Assembly: GCA_947631365.1 (NCBI GenBank)
Contig: CANRLB010000006.1
Coordinates: 1 to 22,903 of the forward strand
Length of the DNA: 22,903 bases
Reading direction: 5' to 3'
Origin: an uncultured Bacilli bacterium
GTDB lineage: Bacteria; Bacillota_I; Bacilli_A; RF39; UBA660
Positions 1-7,588 of the stretch are shown piece by piece; positions within the stretch are counted from its first letter, which is position 1; the number at the start of each line of letters is the position of its first letter. Under the pieces are notes generated by a model. That model did not search any database, was not told the origin of the DNA, and saw nothing but the letters and a program-made list of their open reading frames with translations. The position numbers and the translations under genes were made by a program.

Positions 1-387
1 ACATATTACTAAATCACCATTTATAATATCAACATCAGGATCTTTTTCAATCATGCTTGCTGTAACAGGTCCTTCAGCATCAGCATGTAATCTTAAAGTC
101 TTTAATTCATTAGTATGATTTTTAACAACTAAATCTTTAAATGCTAAAACAATACCAGTGACATCTTCAACTACACCCTCAATTTTTTGAAATTCATGTA
201 ATACACCATCTATTTTGATGCTAGTAACAGCACTTCCTGGTAAACTAGATAATAATACTCTTCTTAAAGCATTACCAATTGTAGTACCAAATCCTCTTTC
301 AAGGGGTTCCATTTCAAATCTTCCAAAGTGATTTGATTCGTTGTATTCAGTAATTTTGTATTCAGGTTTTTCAAATTTTATCATCAT
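1..387 (-). CDS. rpoA: RNA polymerase alpha subunit, N-terminal part (cut by window edge)
   Basis: This is the N-terminal ~129 residues of the alpha subunit, which dimerises and nucleates assembly of RNA polymerase; the rest lies beyond position 1. My translation reads MMIKFEKPEYKITE, then PLERGFGTTIGNALRR and LLSSLPGSAVTSIKIDG, the hallmark alpha-NTD segments, and continues in frame to the edge. Two ATGs lie back to back (387 and 384). The upstream AAGGG is about 7 nt from the first and 10 from the second; the family usually begins M-I-x-x-E-K-P, so 384 is equally possible. It follows rpsK after 20 nt, the normal place in the Firmicutes alpha operon, where rpsD is absent. Identification is certain, the exact start is not. 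Confidence 0.95.
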   Translation of the reverse strand, partial: MMIKFEKPEYKITEYNESNHFGRFEMEPLERGFGTTIGNALRRVLLSSLPGSAVTSIKIDGVLHEFQKIEGVVEDVTGIVLAFKDLVVKNHTNELKTLRLHADAEGPVTASMIEKDPDVDIINGDLVIC

Positions 388-407
388 ACAATATCCCTTT
401 CTTAACT

Positions 408-791
408 TTAATTTCTAGGTCTTTTTGGTGGACGACAACCATTATGTGGAACTGGAGTTTCATCAACTATACTTGTTACTTCTAAGCCAGCACTTTGAAG
501 TGAACGAATAGCATTTTCTCTTCCAGGTCCTAAACCTTTTACATAAACATCTACTTTTTTAACACCTTGTTCGATTGCAGCGGCAGCAGCAGCTTCTGCA
601 GTAAGACCAGCAGCATATGGAGTTTTTTTCTTACTTCCTAAATATCCTATTCTACCAGCACTTGACCAGCTTATTGCATTACCACTTTTATCTGATATTG
701 TAACAATCGTATTATTATACGTTGCATGAATATGAGCTTCAGCTTCTGGAATACTCTTCTTAACTTTTCTTTTTCTTCTATTATAAGCCAT
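408..791 (-). CDS. rpsK: 30S ribosomal protein S11
   Basis: S11 binds 16S rRNA on the platform of the small subunit, near the mRNA exit site. The 127-residue product has the usual length and contains the family signatures AHIHATYNNTIVTI (about residues 19-32) and the C-terminal PVPHNGCRPPKRPRN. The N-terminus is lysine/arginine rich, as expected for rRNA contact. The ATG is preceded by an AGGGGA ribosome binding site. It sits 10 nt after rpsM and 20 nt before rpoA in the alpha part of the operon. Confidence 0.98.
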   Translation of the reverse strand: MAYNRRKRKVKKSIPEAEAHIHATYNNTIVTISDKSGNAISWSSAGRIGYLGSKKKTPYAAGLTAEAAAAAAIEQGVKKVDVYVKGLGPGRENAIRSLQSAGLEVTSIVDETPVPHNGCRPPKRPRN

Positions 792-801
792 TTATAGTCC
801 C

Positions 802-1176
802 CTACTTTCCTACTTTTTTCTTATTAGCTACAACTTTACCTTTACCTTTACGAGTTCTAGCATTTCTATTAGTTCTTTGACCTCTTACTGGTAAACCTTT
901 TTTGTGTCTAACACCTTCATAACAATTAATTTCCATTTTATTTTTAATGCTCATTTGAACATCACGACGTAGATCACCTTCAACGCTATATTTATCTACT
1001 TCTTTTCTTAAAGAATTAATTTCATCTTCAGTTAAATCTTTAACTTTTTTAGTTTCAGATACCCCAGCATCTTTGCATATTGTTTTAGCTAAAGGACGGC
1101 CAATACCATAAATTGCTGTAAGGCCTATACAAACATGCTTTTCGCTTGGTAAATCTATATTTTTAATTCTTGCCAT
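802..1176 (-). CDS. rpsM: 30S ribosomal protein S13
   Basis: S13 sits in the head of the small subunit and contributes to the bridges with the large subunit and to P-site tRNA contact. The 124-residue protein begins MARIKNIDLPSEKHV, carries the helix-two-turn-helix segment AIYGIGRPLAKTIC (about residues 22-35) and ends in the basic tail with RGQRTNRNARTRKGKGK that reaches the P-site. The GGAGGAT ribosome binding site overlaps the last codon of rpmJ, with only 9 nt between the genes. Confidence 0.98.
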   Translation of the reverse strand: MARIKNIDLPSEKHVCIGLTAIYGIGRPLAKTICKDAGVSETKKVKDLTEDEINSLRKEVDKYSVEGDLRRDVQMSIKNKMEINCYEGVRHKKGLPVRGQRTNRNARTRKGKGKVVANKKKVGK

Positions 1177-1185
1177 TTTATCCTC

Positions 1186-1299
1186 CTAACCTTGTACTTG
1201 TTTGTGTTTAGGGTTATCACAGATAACCATAACTTTTCCATTTCTTCTAATTATTTTACATTTTTTGCATATTTTTTTGACTGATGGTCTAACTTTCAT
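1186..1299 (-). CDS. rpmJ: 50S ribosomal protein L36, zinc-binding type
   Basis: This is a 37-codon gene that I translated by hand: it begins MKVRPSVKKICKKCKIIRRNG and ends in PKHKQVQG before a TAG stop. C11, C14, C27 and H32 form the zinc site (CxxC, then C and H) of the C+ form of L36, a small protein buried in 23S rRNA. Length and sequence match the family exactly. It has the classic place between infA (10 nt upstream) and rpsM (9 nt downstream). A zinc-type L36 alongside zinc-type S14 suggests the organism relies on zinc versions of these proteins. Confidence 0.97.
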   Translation of the reverse strand: MKVRPSVKKICKKCKIIRRNGKVMVICDNPKHKQVQG

Positions 1300-1309
1300 A
1301 TATACTCTC

Positions 1310-1564
1310 CTATCTTTTATTCCATGTTATAATCCCACGTGTTAAATCGTAAGGCGATAATTGCACTGTAACGGTATCACCCGGTAAAATACGTATCATA
1401 TTAATACGCATTTTACCAGAAACGTAGGCTTTTACAGTATGGCCATTACAAAGTTCTACTAAATAATCAGAACCCTTTAGAACTTCAACGACTTTGCCTT
1501 CGACTTCAATTTTATCATTCTTTTTTGATTCAACTTTATTGTTATTTTTTTTGGAATCTGTCAA
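1310..1564 (-). CDS. infA: Translation initiation factor IF-1 with a basic N-terminal extension
   Basis: IF-1 binds the A site of the 30S subunit during initiation. The OB-fold core is clear: IEVEGKVVEVL, then SGKMRINMIRILPGD and SPYDLTRGIITW. Family members are about 72 residues; this reads 84, or 87 from an alternative start, because a Lys/Asn-rich stretch of about 15 residues precedes the core. The start is ambiguous. A GTG at 1573 overlaps the map stop as GTGA, but the GGGAGAG ribosome binding site abuts it. An in-frame TTG at 1564 lies 8 nt beyond that site and is preferred here. No ATG exists before the core. Placement after map and before rpmJ is typical. Confidence 0.93.
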   Translation of the reverse strand: MTDSKKNNNKVESKKNDKIEVEGKVVEVLKGSDYLVELCNGHTVKAYVSGKMRINMIRILPGDTVTVQLSPYDLTRGIITWNKR

Positions 1565-1569
1565 ATTTC

Positions 1570-2313
1570 TCACTCTCCCGTTAATATAACATATCCATCC
1601 TTTGTGACTAATACAGTATGTTCAAAATGAGCACTTGGAAGTCCATCTTCGGTCTTGATTGTCCAATCATCATCTTCCATATAAACATGTCTTGTTCCTA
1701 AATTTAACATTGGCTCAACCGCAATTACCATTCCTTCTTTTAAAATTCGCGTATCTTTAGTATAGTAATTGGGAACATCTGGCTCTTCATGAACACTCGT
1801 GCCAACTCCATGGCCAACTAATTCTCTTACAACTCCTAAATTGTTTTTTTGAGCAAAATTTTCAATTTTACTGCCAATATCACTTATTTTAGCACCAGAT
1901 TTGATAGCACTCAAGCCTTCATACAAAGATTTTCTAGTATTTTCAACTAAGTCTTCAACTTCTTTTGAGGCTTTTCCAACTATATACGTATTAGCAGAAT
2001 CTGAATGATATCCTTTATATTGAACGCCAATGTCAATAGAAACAACATCACCATTTTTAATTTTTCTTTTACCTGGAATACCATGTACTATTTCATCATT
2101 GACGGAAACACAGATACTTGCTGGGTAACCTTCATAATTTAAGAAAGAAGGTTGACAATCATTTTTTAAAATAAATTTATGAGCTATATCATTCAATTCT
2201 TTAGTAGTTATTCCTACTTTTAAATGTTTGGCTACTTCAAGATGAGTTAAATAATTGATATGCCCAGCATGTTTCATTAATTCAATTTCTCTCTCACTTT
2301 TTATACTAATCAT
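1570..2313 (-). CDS. map: Methionine aminopeptidase, type I
   Basis: It removes the initiator methionine from nascent proteins in the cytoplasm. The 247-residue protein shows the pita-bread-fold dimetal ligands in order: D94 (VSIDIG), D105 (HSDSA), H168 (GHGVG), E200 (VEPM) and E231 (HFEHTV), plus H77 and H175 at the substrate site. There is no N-terminal zinc-finger extension, so it is the short type I form. The ATG overlaps the adk stop by 8 nt and has AAGGAAA about 8 nt upstream. It ends in TGA at the usual family length, which argues that TGA is a stop in this organism. The next gene, infA, overlaps its end. Confidence 0.97.
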   Translation of the reverse strand: MISIKSEREIELMKHAGHINYLTHLEVAKHLKVGITTKELNDIAHKFILKNDCQPSFLNYEGYPASICVSVNDEIVHGIPGKRKIKNGDVVSIDIGVQYKGYHSDSANTYIVGKASKEVEDLVENTRKSLYEGLSAIKSGAKISDIGSKIENFAQKNNLGVVRELVGHGVGTSVHEEPDVPNYYTKDTRILKEGMVIAVEPMLNLGTRHVYMEDDDWTIKTEDGLPSAHFEHTVLVTKDGYVILTGE

Positions 2314-2947
2314 TTAAAATTTCCTTAATTCTATCTGTTATTTTTTCGCTACTTTCCATTGCATTTACAATATGTAGCTTGCCAATATTCTTATAATAAT
2401 CAATTATTGGCTCGATATTTTTCCTAAATGTTTCAAATCTAACTTTAAAAGATTCTTCATTATCATCATCTCTTATTATTAAATTACTTCCACATTTATC
2501 ACAAATTCCATCTATTTGTGGTTTTAAATTATCATAATATTTATTATATGATGCTCCACAAATACAAGTAAGTCGTCCAAGTGCTCTTTTTAATGCTTCT
2601 TCTACAGAAATATCAAAATATATTACTTCGTAATTATTAATATTTAGATCTTTTAATAATTCATCTAATACATGAGTTTGATTTATAGTTCTGGGATAAC
2701 CATCTAATACAAAAGGCTTTTTAATATTAACTAATTTGTTTTTTATTAGTTCATGAACTTTCATATCATCTACTAATTTTCCACTTGCTAATATGTCTTT
2801 AATTTCTTGACCTAATGTTGTATTTTTGGCTATTTCCTCTCTTAATAAATCACCAGCAGAAATATGAACATAACCTAAATTTTCTAATTTAGTACTTTGT
2901 GTTCCTTTACCTGCAGCAGGAGGAGCAATAAAAATCACACTTTTCAT
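2306..2947 (-). CDS. adk: Adenylate kinase, zinc LID form, with an altered P-loop
   Basis: It interconverts ATP + AMP and two ADP, balancing cytosolic adenylate pools. The 213-residue protein shows the P-loop at residues 8-16, AMP-site DGYPRT (82-87), and a long LID with cysteines C128, C130, C149 and C152, the last pair as CDKC, followed by RDDD. The P-loop reads APPAAGKGT where the family normally has GxPGxGKGT, so two glycines are alanines; the GKGT that contacts phosphate is intact. The first LID cysteine pair is C-x-C rather than C-x2-C. The start overlaps the secY stop as TAATG and the end overlaps map by 8 nt, in the standard Firmicutes secY-adk-map order. Confidence 0.96.
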   Translation of the reverse strand: MKSVIFIAPPAAGKGTQSTKLENLGYVHISAGDLLREEIAKNTTLGQEIKDILASGKLVDDMKVHELIKNKLVNIKKPFVLDGYPRTINQTHVLDELLKDLNINNYEVIYFDISVEEALKRALGRLTCICGASYNKYYDNLKPQIDGICDKCGSNLIIRDDDNEESFKVRFETFRKNIEPIIDYYKNIGKLHIVNAMESSEKITDRIKEILND

Positions 2948-4188
2948 TATCTTAATTTTCTCCTTTTTTCTTGATAGCTTCTAGCAAGTAAGCTACTTTC
3001 TATTTGCTTATATGTTTCAATAGCTACCCCAACAACGATTAAAATACCTGTTCCCCCAATAGATATTGCTGAACCTAAAGATGAAAATTTAGATACTAGA
3101 GTTGGTAAAATAGCAATGATCATTAAGAAGATACTACCAACTATTGTTAACTTACTAATTGAGTTAGAAATGAATTTTGAAGTATCACTTCCTGGACGAA
3201 CGCCTGGAATATAACCTCCTCTTTCATTTAAGTTTTTACTCATTTCATCAGGATTCATCATCATAAATGTATAGAAATAACCAAAGAAGAAGATTAATAT
3301 TAGATATAAAATCATACCAGTATTTGATGATGGAATAATCCATTTATTAATAAAGTTAGTTGCAGCTTCACTTTTAGCTAAAGCCGCAATAGTTGATGGG
3401 ATAGTTAAAATAATTTGAGCAAAAATTACAGGAATAACACCAGCTGAATTAAGTTTAATTGGTAAATAACTTTGCTCAGCTCCATAAGCACTATTGGTTC
3501 TATTTGCATATTGAATAGGAATTCTTCTTTCAGCAAGTTCTGTATAAATAACGCCCACTAAAACTAAAATATAAACAATAACAAAGAGAATAAACATTAA
3601 AATATTAAAACCATTATAGGCATTAATGAAGATCCTTGGCATACTAAATAATATACCAGCTAAAATTAACATTGATGTACCATTACCTATACCTTTTCTA
3701 GTAATTTCATCACCAAGCCATAAACAGAAAGCTGTACCTGCAGTCATAACTAAAGAAGTAGCAACCATTTCACCAGCATTTAAACCAAGAGTTTTATTAT
3801 ACATAATACATAATGCATAACTTTGAGCAAAAGCAAATATTATAGCTAAGTATCTAGTTATTTTATTTATCTTTTGTCTTCCTGTATAACCCTCTTCTTT
3901 TAATTCACTAAAATATGGTATTATATCCATTTGCAATAATTGAGTAATGATAGATGCTGTAATGTATGGAGATACACCTAAAGCAAAAATAGAAACATTT
4001 TGAAGACCGCCGCCACTCATTAAATTGAATATTTCTAAAGCTCCTAACCCTTCAATTACACCATCTACCCAAGGAACAGTTATCGTTGTTCCTAAACAGA
4101 ACAATCCTAAGCAGAAAAGGGTAAAATAAATTCTTTTTCTTAAATCTTTATTTGATTTTGAGAATATTTGGGAAAACCCACGAAACAT
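2947..4188 (-). CDS. secY: Preprotein translocase channel subunit SecY
   Basis: SecY is the ten-helix pore of the Sec translocon in the cytoplasmic membrane. The 413-residue protein is slightly shorter than the usual ~430. It shows many hydrophobic segments, an N-terminal FTLFCLGLFCLGTTITVPWV helix followed by a glycine-rich plug region (about residues 48-62), and the cytoplasmic loop GGYIPGVRPG that contacts SecA and the ribosome. The basic C-terminus ends EKRRKLR. The ATG immediately follows the rplO TAG stop, with AGGTGA as ribosome binding site inside the rplO end. It is followed by adk with a 1-nt overlap. SecY probably exports the VanY and cysteine-rich proteins encoded elsewhere in this window. 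Confidence 0.97.
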   Translation of the reverse strand: MFRGFSQIFSKSNKDLRKRIYFTLFCLGLFCLGTTITVPWVDGVIEGLGALEIFNLMSGGGLQNVSIFALGVSPYITASIITQLLQMDIIPYFSELKEEGYTGRQKINKITRYLAIIFAFAQSYALCIMYNKTLGLNAGEMVATSLVMTAGTAFCLWLGDEITRKGIGNGTSMLILAGILFSMPRIFINAYNGFNILMFILFVIVYILVLVGVIYTELAERRIPIQYANRTNSAYGAEQSYLPIKLNSAGVIPVIFAQIILTIPSTIAALAKSEAATNFINKWIIPSSNTGMILYLILIFFFGYFYTFMMMNPDEMSKNLNERGGYIPGVRPGSDTSKFISNSISKLTIVGSIFLMIIAILPTLVSKFSSLGSAISIGGTGILIVVGVAIETYKQIESSLLARSYQEKRRKLR

Positions 4189-4632
4189 CTAAATCACCTC
4201 TGCTTTACCGCCGGCTTTTTCTATTTTAGTTACAGCCTTACTTGAAAATCTATGTGCTTTTATAGTTAACTTTTTATTTAGTTCACCATTTGCTAGTACT
4301 TTAATACCACATAGTGCGTCTTTAATTATTCCTCTTTCCTTTAAAACTTCTGGAGTAACAACATCACCATCTTTGAAGAATTTATCTAGAGCATTTAAAT
4401 TGATTGTAGCATATTCACATCTAAAATTTTTATTATTAAATCCTCTTTTAGGTATTCTTCTATATAATGGAGCTTGTCCACCTTGGAACCATGCTGGTAT
4501 TGATGCACCACTTCTCGCTTTTTGACCTTTTTCGCCACGAGTTGAAGTTTTACCCATACCACTTCCTGGTCCTCTTCCCACTCTTTTTATTCCTTTTGTT
4601 TCTTTAGATTTTGGTAAATTTTCTAGTCTCAT
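4189..4632 (-). CDS. rplO: 50S ribosomal protein L15
   Basis: L15 is a late-assembling large-subunit protein. From the ATG at 4632 the protein is 147 residues and begins MRLENLPKSKETKG, the conserved L15 N-terminus, followed by the glycine/arginine-rich VGRGPGSGMGKTSTRG loop and a C-terminal KAGGKAEVI. A longer reading to 4671 overlaps rpsE and adds 13 residues with no family support; GGTGGAGGA just before 4632 fits the shorter start. It begins 1 nt after the rpsE stop, leaving no room for rpmD (L30), which normally separates these genes. Confidence 0.97.
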   Translation of the reverse strand: MRLENLPKSKETKGIKRVGRGPGSGMGKTSTRGEKGQKARSGASIPAWFQGGQAPLYRRIPKRGFNNKNFRCEYATINLNALDKFFKDGDVVTPEVLKERGIIKDALCGIKVLANGELNKKLTIKAHRFSSKAVTKIEKAGGKAEVI

Positions 4633-4633
4633 T

Positions 4634-5152
4634 TTATAATTCCTCCACCTTTTTGCCACGAAGTTCTGCAATATGTTCTGGAGTTCTTTGAGCTTGTAAT
4701 CCCTCTAATGTTGCTTTAGCTACATTAATTTGAGTATTAGCTCCTAAACTTTTAGCAACAATATCTTTAACACCAGCAAGTTCTAAAACAGCACGAGCTG
4801 CACCACCAGCGATAATTCCACGACCTTCTTTAGCTGGTTTTAGTAAAACTATACTTCTACCAACTTTTCCTGTTTCTTCATGAGGAATTGTCCGATTATC
4901 AATTAAAGATATTTTGATAACATTTTTATTAGCAGCTTGGATCGCCTTTTTGATTGCTTCAGAAACTTCATTAGCTTTTCCAGTACCAATACCAATTAAA
5001 CCTTTTCTATTTCCAACAGCCACATCAGCTTTGAAACGAAAATGTCTACCACCTTTAGTAACTTTTGTTACTTTAGTTATTGATATAACTTTTTCTTCTA
5101 ATAAATTTTTCTTAGCATCGTTATTTTTTCTATTAACAACTTTTTTATCCAT
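4634..5152 (-). CDS. rpsE: 30S ribosomal protein S5
   Basis: S5 lies at the mRNA entry side of the small subunit and affects decoding fidelity. The 172-residue protein shows the dsRBD-like N-terminal fold with KGGRHFRFKADVAVGNRKG and GIGTGKANEV (about residues 33-63), and the C-terminal domain with IIAGGAARAVLELAGV and TLEGLQAQRTPEHIAELRGK. The N-terminal ~17 residues are Lys/Asn-rich. An AGGAGG ribosome binding site precedes the ATG, and the gene follows rplR by 10 nt. The next gene is rplO rather than rpmD. Confidence 0.97.
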   Translation of the reverse strand: MDKKVVNRKNNDAKKNLLEEKVISITKVTKVTKGGRHFRFKADVAVGNRKGLIGIGTGKANEVSEAIKKAIQAANKNVIKISLIDNRTIPHEETGKVGRSIVLLKPAKEGRGIIAGGAARAVLELAGVKDIVAKSLGANTQINVAKATLEGLQAQRTPEHIAELRGKKVEEL

Positions 5153-5162
5153 AATATCCTCC

Positions 5163-5519
5163 TTATATCTCTAATCCTGCTTCTCTAGCGGCATCGGCTA
5201 GAGCACTGACACGACCATGATATAGGTAGCCGCCACGATCGAAGACAACTTTATTAATTTTTGCTTTCTTACATTTTTCGGCAATATCTTTACCAACTGC
5301 TTTAGCAGCTTCAATATTACCACCATTAGCAAGCTTTAATTCACGGCTTGATGAAGATACTAAAGTAATTCCTTTTTCATCATCAATAACTTGAGCATAA
5401 ATTTCTGCATTTGAACGGAAAACATTAAGTCTTGGCATTTCTTTAGTACCGCTTAAAGTTTTTCTAATTCTTTTATGTCTAATTTCACGCATTGCGTTTC
5501 TTGATTCTTTTCTTATCAT
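5163..5519 (-). CDS. rplR: 50S ribosomal protein L18
   Basis: L18 binds 5S rRNA with L5 and builds the central protuberance of the large subunit. The 118-residue product has the basic N-terminus RHKRIRKTLSGTKEMPRLNV, the AEIYAQVIDD strand and the C-terminal FDRGGYLYHGRVSALADAAREAGLEI signature region. Length is normal. AGGAGGTAAAAT precedes the ATG. It lies between rplF (11 nt) and rpsE (10 nt), the standard spc order. Confidence 0.97.
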   Translation of the reverse strand: MIRKESRNAMREIRHKRIRKTLSGTKEMPRLNVFRSNAEIYAQVIDDEKGITLVSSSSRELKLANGGNIEAAKAVGKDIAEKCKKAKINKVVFDRGGYLYHGRVSALADAAREAGLEI

Positions 5520-5530
5520 ATTTTACCTCC

Positions 5531-6067
5531 TTAAGCCGCTTTCTTTCCTTCTTTACGACGAACAATTTCGCCTTTATAACGAATACCTTTACCTTTATAT
5601 GGTTCTGGACTTCTTACTTTTCTAATATTAGCAGCAAATTCAGATACTTTTTGTTTATCAATTCCTTTGATAGTAAGTTCTGTATTACTAACTAATTCAG
5701 CACTAAGTCCTTCTGGTATTTCTATTTCAACTGGATGACTATATCCAGCATTTATAACAACTTTTCTTCCTTGAACATTAAATCTATAACCAACACCAAC
5801 TGCTTCAAGACCTTTTTCAAATCCTTTAGATACACCATCTAACATGCTTTTAATTAAAGAATTTGTTGTTCCTTGAATCATATTAGCTTCTTTTGATGCA
5901 TTTATTTGTTTAGTTACAACAGTATTTTCTAAAACTTTAACATCAACTAAATTACTATAATTTAATGTAAGTTCTCCTTTAGAGCTTTTAACAGTAACAA
6001 CATTATTTTCAACTGTTACTGTAACACCTTCTGGAATAACTAATTTTCTTTCACCAATTCTACTCAT
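5531..6067 (-). CDS. rplF: 50S ribosomal protein L6
   Basis: L6 is built of two duplicated domains and sits near the sarcin-ricin loop and factor-binding site. The 178-residue protein starts MSRIGERKLVIPEGVTV and ends in the conserved RSPEPYKGKGIRYKGE followed by VRRKEGKKAA. Length is typical. It is 6 nt downstream of rpsH and 11 nt upstream of rplR in the spc segment. Confidence 0.98.
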   Translation of the reverse strand: MSRIGERKLVIPEGVTVTVENNVVTVKSSKGELTLNYSNLVDVKVLENTVVTKQINASKEANMIQGTTNSLIKSMLDGVSKGFEKGLEAVGVGYRFNVQGRKVVINAGYSHPVEIEIPEGLSAELVSNTELTIKGIDKQKVSEFAANIRKVRSPEPYKGKGIRYKGEIVRRKEGKKAA

Positions 6068-6073
6068 AATTAC

Positions 6074-6472
6074 TTACCAAATATAGGCAAGGACTTCGCC
6101 TCCTAACTTAGCAGCTCTTGCTTCTTTATCAGTCATTAAACCTTTAGAAGTAGAGATAATTGCAATACCTAAGCCATTAAGAACACGAGGAACTTCATTA
6201 GCTTTAGCATAAACTCTTAAACCAGATTTACTAATTCTTCTAAGACCAGTAATAACTCTTTCTTTCTTAGCACCATATTTAAGTGTTAATGTTAAGGTAT
6301 CACCCTTAGTACTTTTTTCATATTTAAAATCTTCAATATATCCTTCACGTTTTAAAATTTCCGCAATACCTAATGTCATTTTAGTACCAACAACATCTAC
6401 TGTTTGGTAACGCATTATATTAGCATTACGAATACGTGTTAACATATCTGCTATTTTATCTTGTACAAACAT
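6074..6472 (-). CDS. rpsH: 30S ribosomal protein S8
   Basis: S8 binds the central domain of 16S rRNA and in E. coli is the translational repressor of the spc operon; whether it regulates here cannot be told. The 132-residue product begins with DKIADMLTRIRNANI (residues 5-19) and carries the C-terminal RNA-binding segment GLGIAIISTSKGLMTDKEAR. It ends GEVLAYIW, a normal S8 C-terminus. The gene is 15 nt after rpsN and 6 nt before rplF. Confidence 0.98.
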   Translation of the reverse strand: MFVQDKIADMLTRIRNANIMRYQTVDVVGTKMTLGIAEILKREGYIEDFKYEKSTKGDTLTLTLKYGAKKERVITGLRRISKSGLRVYAKANEVPRVLNGLGIAIISTSKGLMTDKEARAAKLGGEVLAYIW

Positions 6473-6487
6473 CTTTAGTTCCTCCTT

Positions 6488-6673
6488 CTACCAACTTGAT
6501 TTCTTTACGCCAGGAAGTTTTCCTTCGTTAGCAAGTTCTCTAAAACAAATACGACATAATTTAAATTTGCTTAAGACTGCATGAGGTCTTCCACATCTTT
6601 CACATCTTGTGTATTCTCTTGTAGAGAATTTTTGTTTTCTTTTATTTCTAACTTTTAAACTTGTTTTAGCCAT
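6488..6673 (-). CDS. rpsN: 30S ribosomal protein S14, zinc-binding short type
   Basis: This is the short 61-residue C+ form of S14, which binds one zinc ion in the head of the small subunit. Four cysteines, C24 and C27 (RCERCGRPH) and C40 and C43 (LCRICFREL), form the zinc site; the longer zinc-free form lacks them. Short zinc S14 in the spc operon is typical of Firmicutes and Mollicutes. It lies 9 nt after rplE and 15 nt before rpsH. Confidence 0.98.
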   Translation of the reverse strand: MAKTSLKVRNKRKQKFSTREYTRCERCGRPHAVLSKFKLCRICFRELANEGKLPGVKKSSW

Positions 6674-6682
6674 AAATAACTC

Positions 6683-7222
6683 CTAACCTTTAAATGGCAT
6701 TCCAAATGCCTTTAGTAATGCATATGCTTCTTCATTACTTTTTGCAGTAGTAACAAAGATGATATCCATACCACGAATTTTATAAACATTATCGTATTCA
6801 ATTTCTGGGAAAATCAATTGTTCTTTAACTCCTAATGTATAGTTACCATGACCATCAAAAGCATGAGCAGATATACCACGGAAATCTCTAACACGAGGTA
6901 GAGATACTCTAATTAATTTTTCCATAAAATTATACATATTTTCACCACGAAGAGTTACTTTTACTCCAACGGGATTACCTTCTCTTAATTTAAAACCAGC
7001 GATTGATTTACGAGCATTTGTAACAACTGCTTTTTGACCAGCAATAAGTTCTAGATCTTTAACAGCAGCTTCAATAAATTTAGCATCATGGCTTCCTTCT
7101 CCAACACCCATATTGATAACAATCTTTTCTAGTTTTGGAACTTGCATAATACTTTTATAATTAAATTCTTTCTTTAAATCAGCTTTAATTTTTGATTCAT
7201 ATAATTCTTTAAAATTACTCAT
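6683..7222 (-). CDS. rplE: 50S ribosomal protein L5
   Basis: L5 binds 5S rRNA and contacts the P-site tRNA T loop. The 179-residue product has the expected length and motifs: VPKLEKIVINMGVGEG (about 28-43), the loop GQKAVVTNARKSIAGFKLREG, and SLPRVRDFRGISAHAFDGHG. It ends in KAFGMPFKG. The gene is 7 nt after rplX and 9 nt before rpsN. Confidence 0.98.
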   Translation of the reverse strand: MSNFKELYESKIKADLKKEFNYKSIMQVPKLEKIVINMGVGEGSHDAKFIEAAVKDLELIAGQKAVVTNARKSIAGFKLREGNPVGVKVTLRGENMYNFMEKLIRVSLPRVRDFRGISAHAFDGHGNYTLGVKEQLIFPEIEYDNVYKIRGMDIIFVTTAKSNEEAYALLKAFGMPFKG

Positions 7223-7229
7223 AACTCAC

Positions 7230-7580
7230 CTACTTACTAGCTTTCTTTGTAGTTTTAGTTGTTGTAGTTTTCTTAGCTGTACTTGTCTTTTTTACCTCTT
7301 CTTTAACTACTTTTTCTGTATTTTTTACTTCTTTAGTCTCTTTTTTAGGAGTTTTTTCCTTTTTATCAACTAATTTAACATTGGATACGTGAATAGGCAT
7401 TTCTATTTCAAAAATACCACCTTGATCATTTGTAGTTCTAGGTTTTGTATGTCTTTTAGAAATATTGATACCTTCAACAACAACTTTGTTTTGGTTTTTT
7501 AAAGTCTTTAATACTTTTCCAGTTTTACCTTTATCTTCTCCAGATAAGATTTTAACATTATCATTAACTTTAATCTTCAT
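7230..7580 (-). CDS. rplX: 50S ribosomal protein L24 with replaced, basic low-complexity C-terminus
   Basis: L24 initiates large-subunit assembly on the 5' domain of 23S rRNA. The KOW core is clear at residues 1-70: GEDKGKTGKVLK, then NISKRHTKP and MPIHVSNVKLVD. In standard ~103-residue L24 the protein continues as folded sequence after this strand. Here residues 72-116 instead form a Lys/Glu/Thr-rich tail that becomes almost pure K and T at the end (about 102-113). The tail is probably disordered and rRNA-binding; that is inference. It lies 8 nt after rplN and 7 nt before rplE. Confidence 0.95.
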   Translation of the reverse strand: MKIKVNDNVKILSGEDKGKTGKVLKTLKNQNKVVVEGINISKRHTKPRTTNDQGGIFEIEMPIHVSNVKLVDKKEKTPKKETKEVKNTEKVVKEEVKKTSTAKKTTTTKTTKKASK

Positions 7581-7588
7581 ATTTCCTC

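Noticed and set aside
1570..1572. Possible use of TGA as tryptophan (Mycoplasma code), because the lineage resembles Mollicutes.
   Set aside because: map and murL end in TGA at the normal family lengths, the Trp codon I checked (in rplO) is TGG, and no recognised gene is interrupted by an in-frame TGA.
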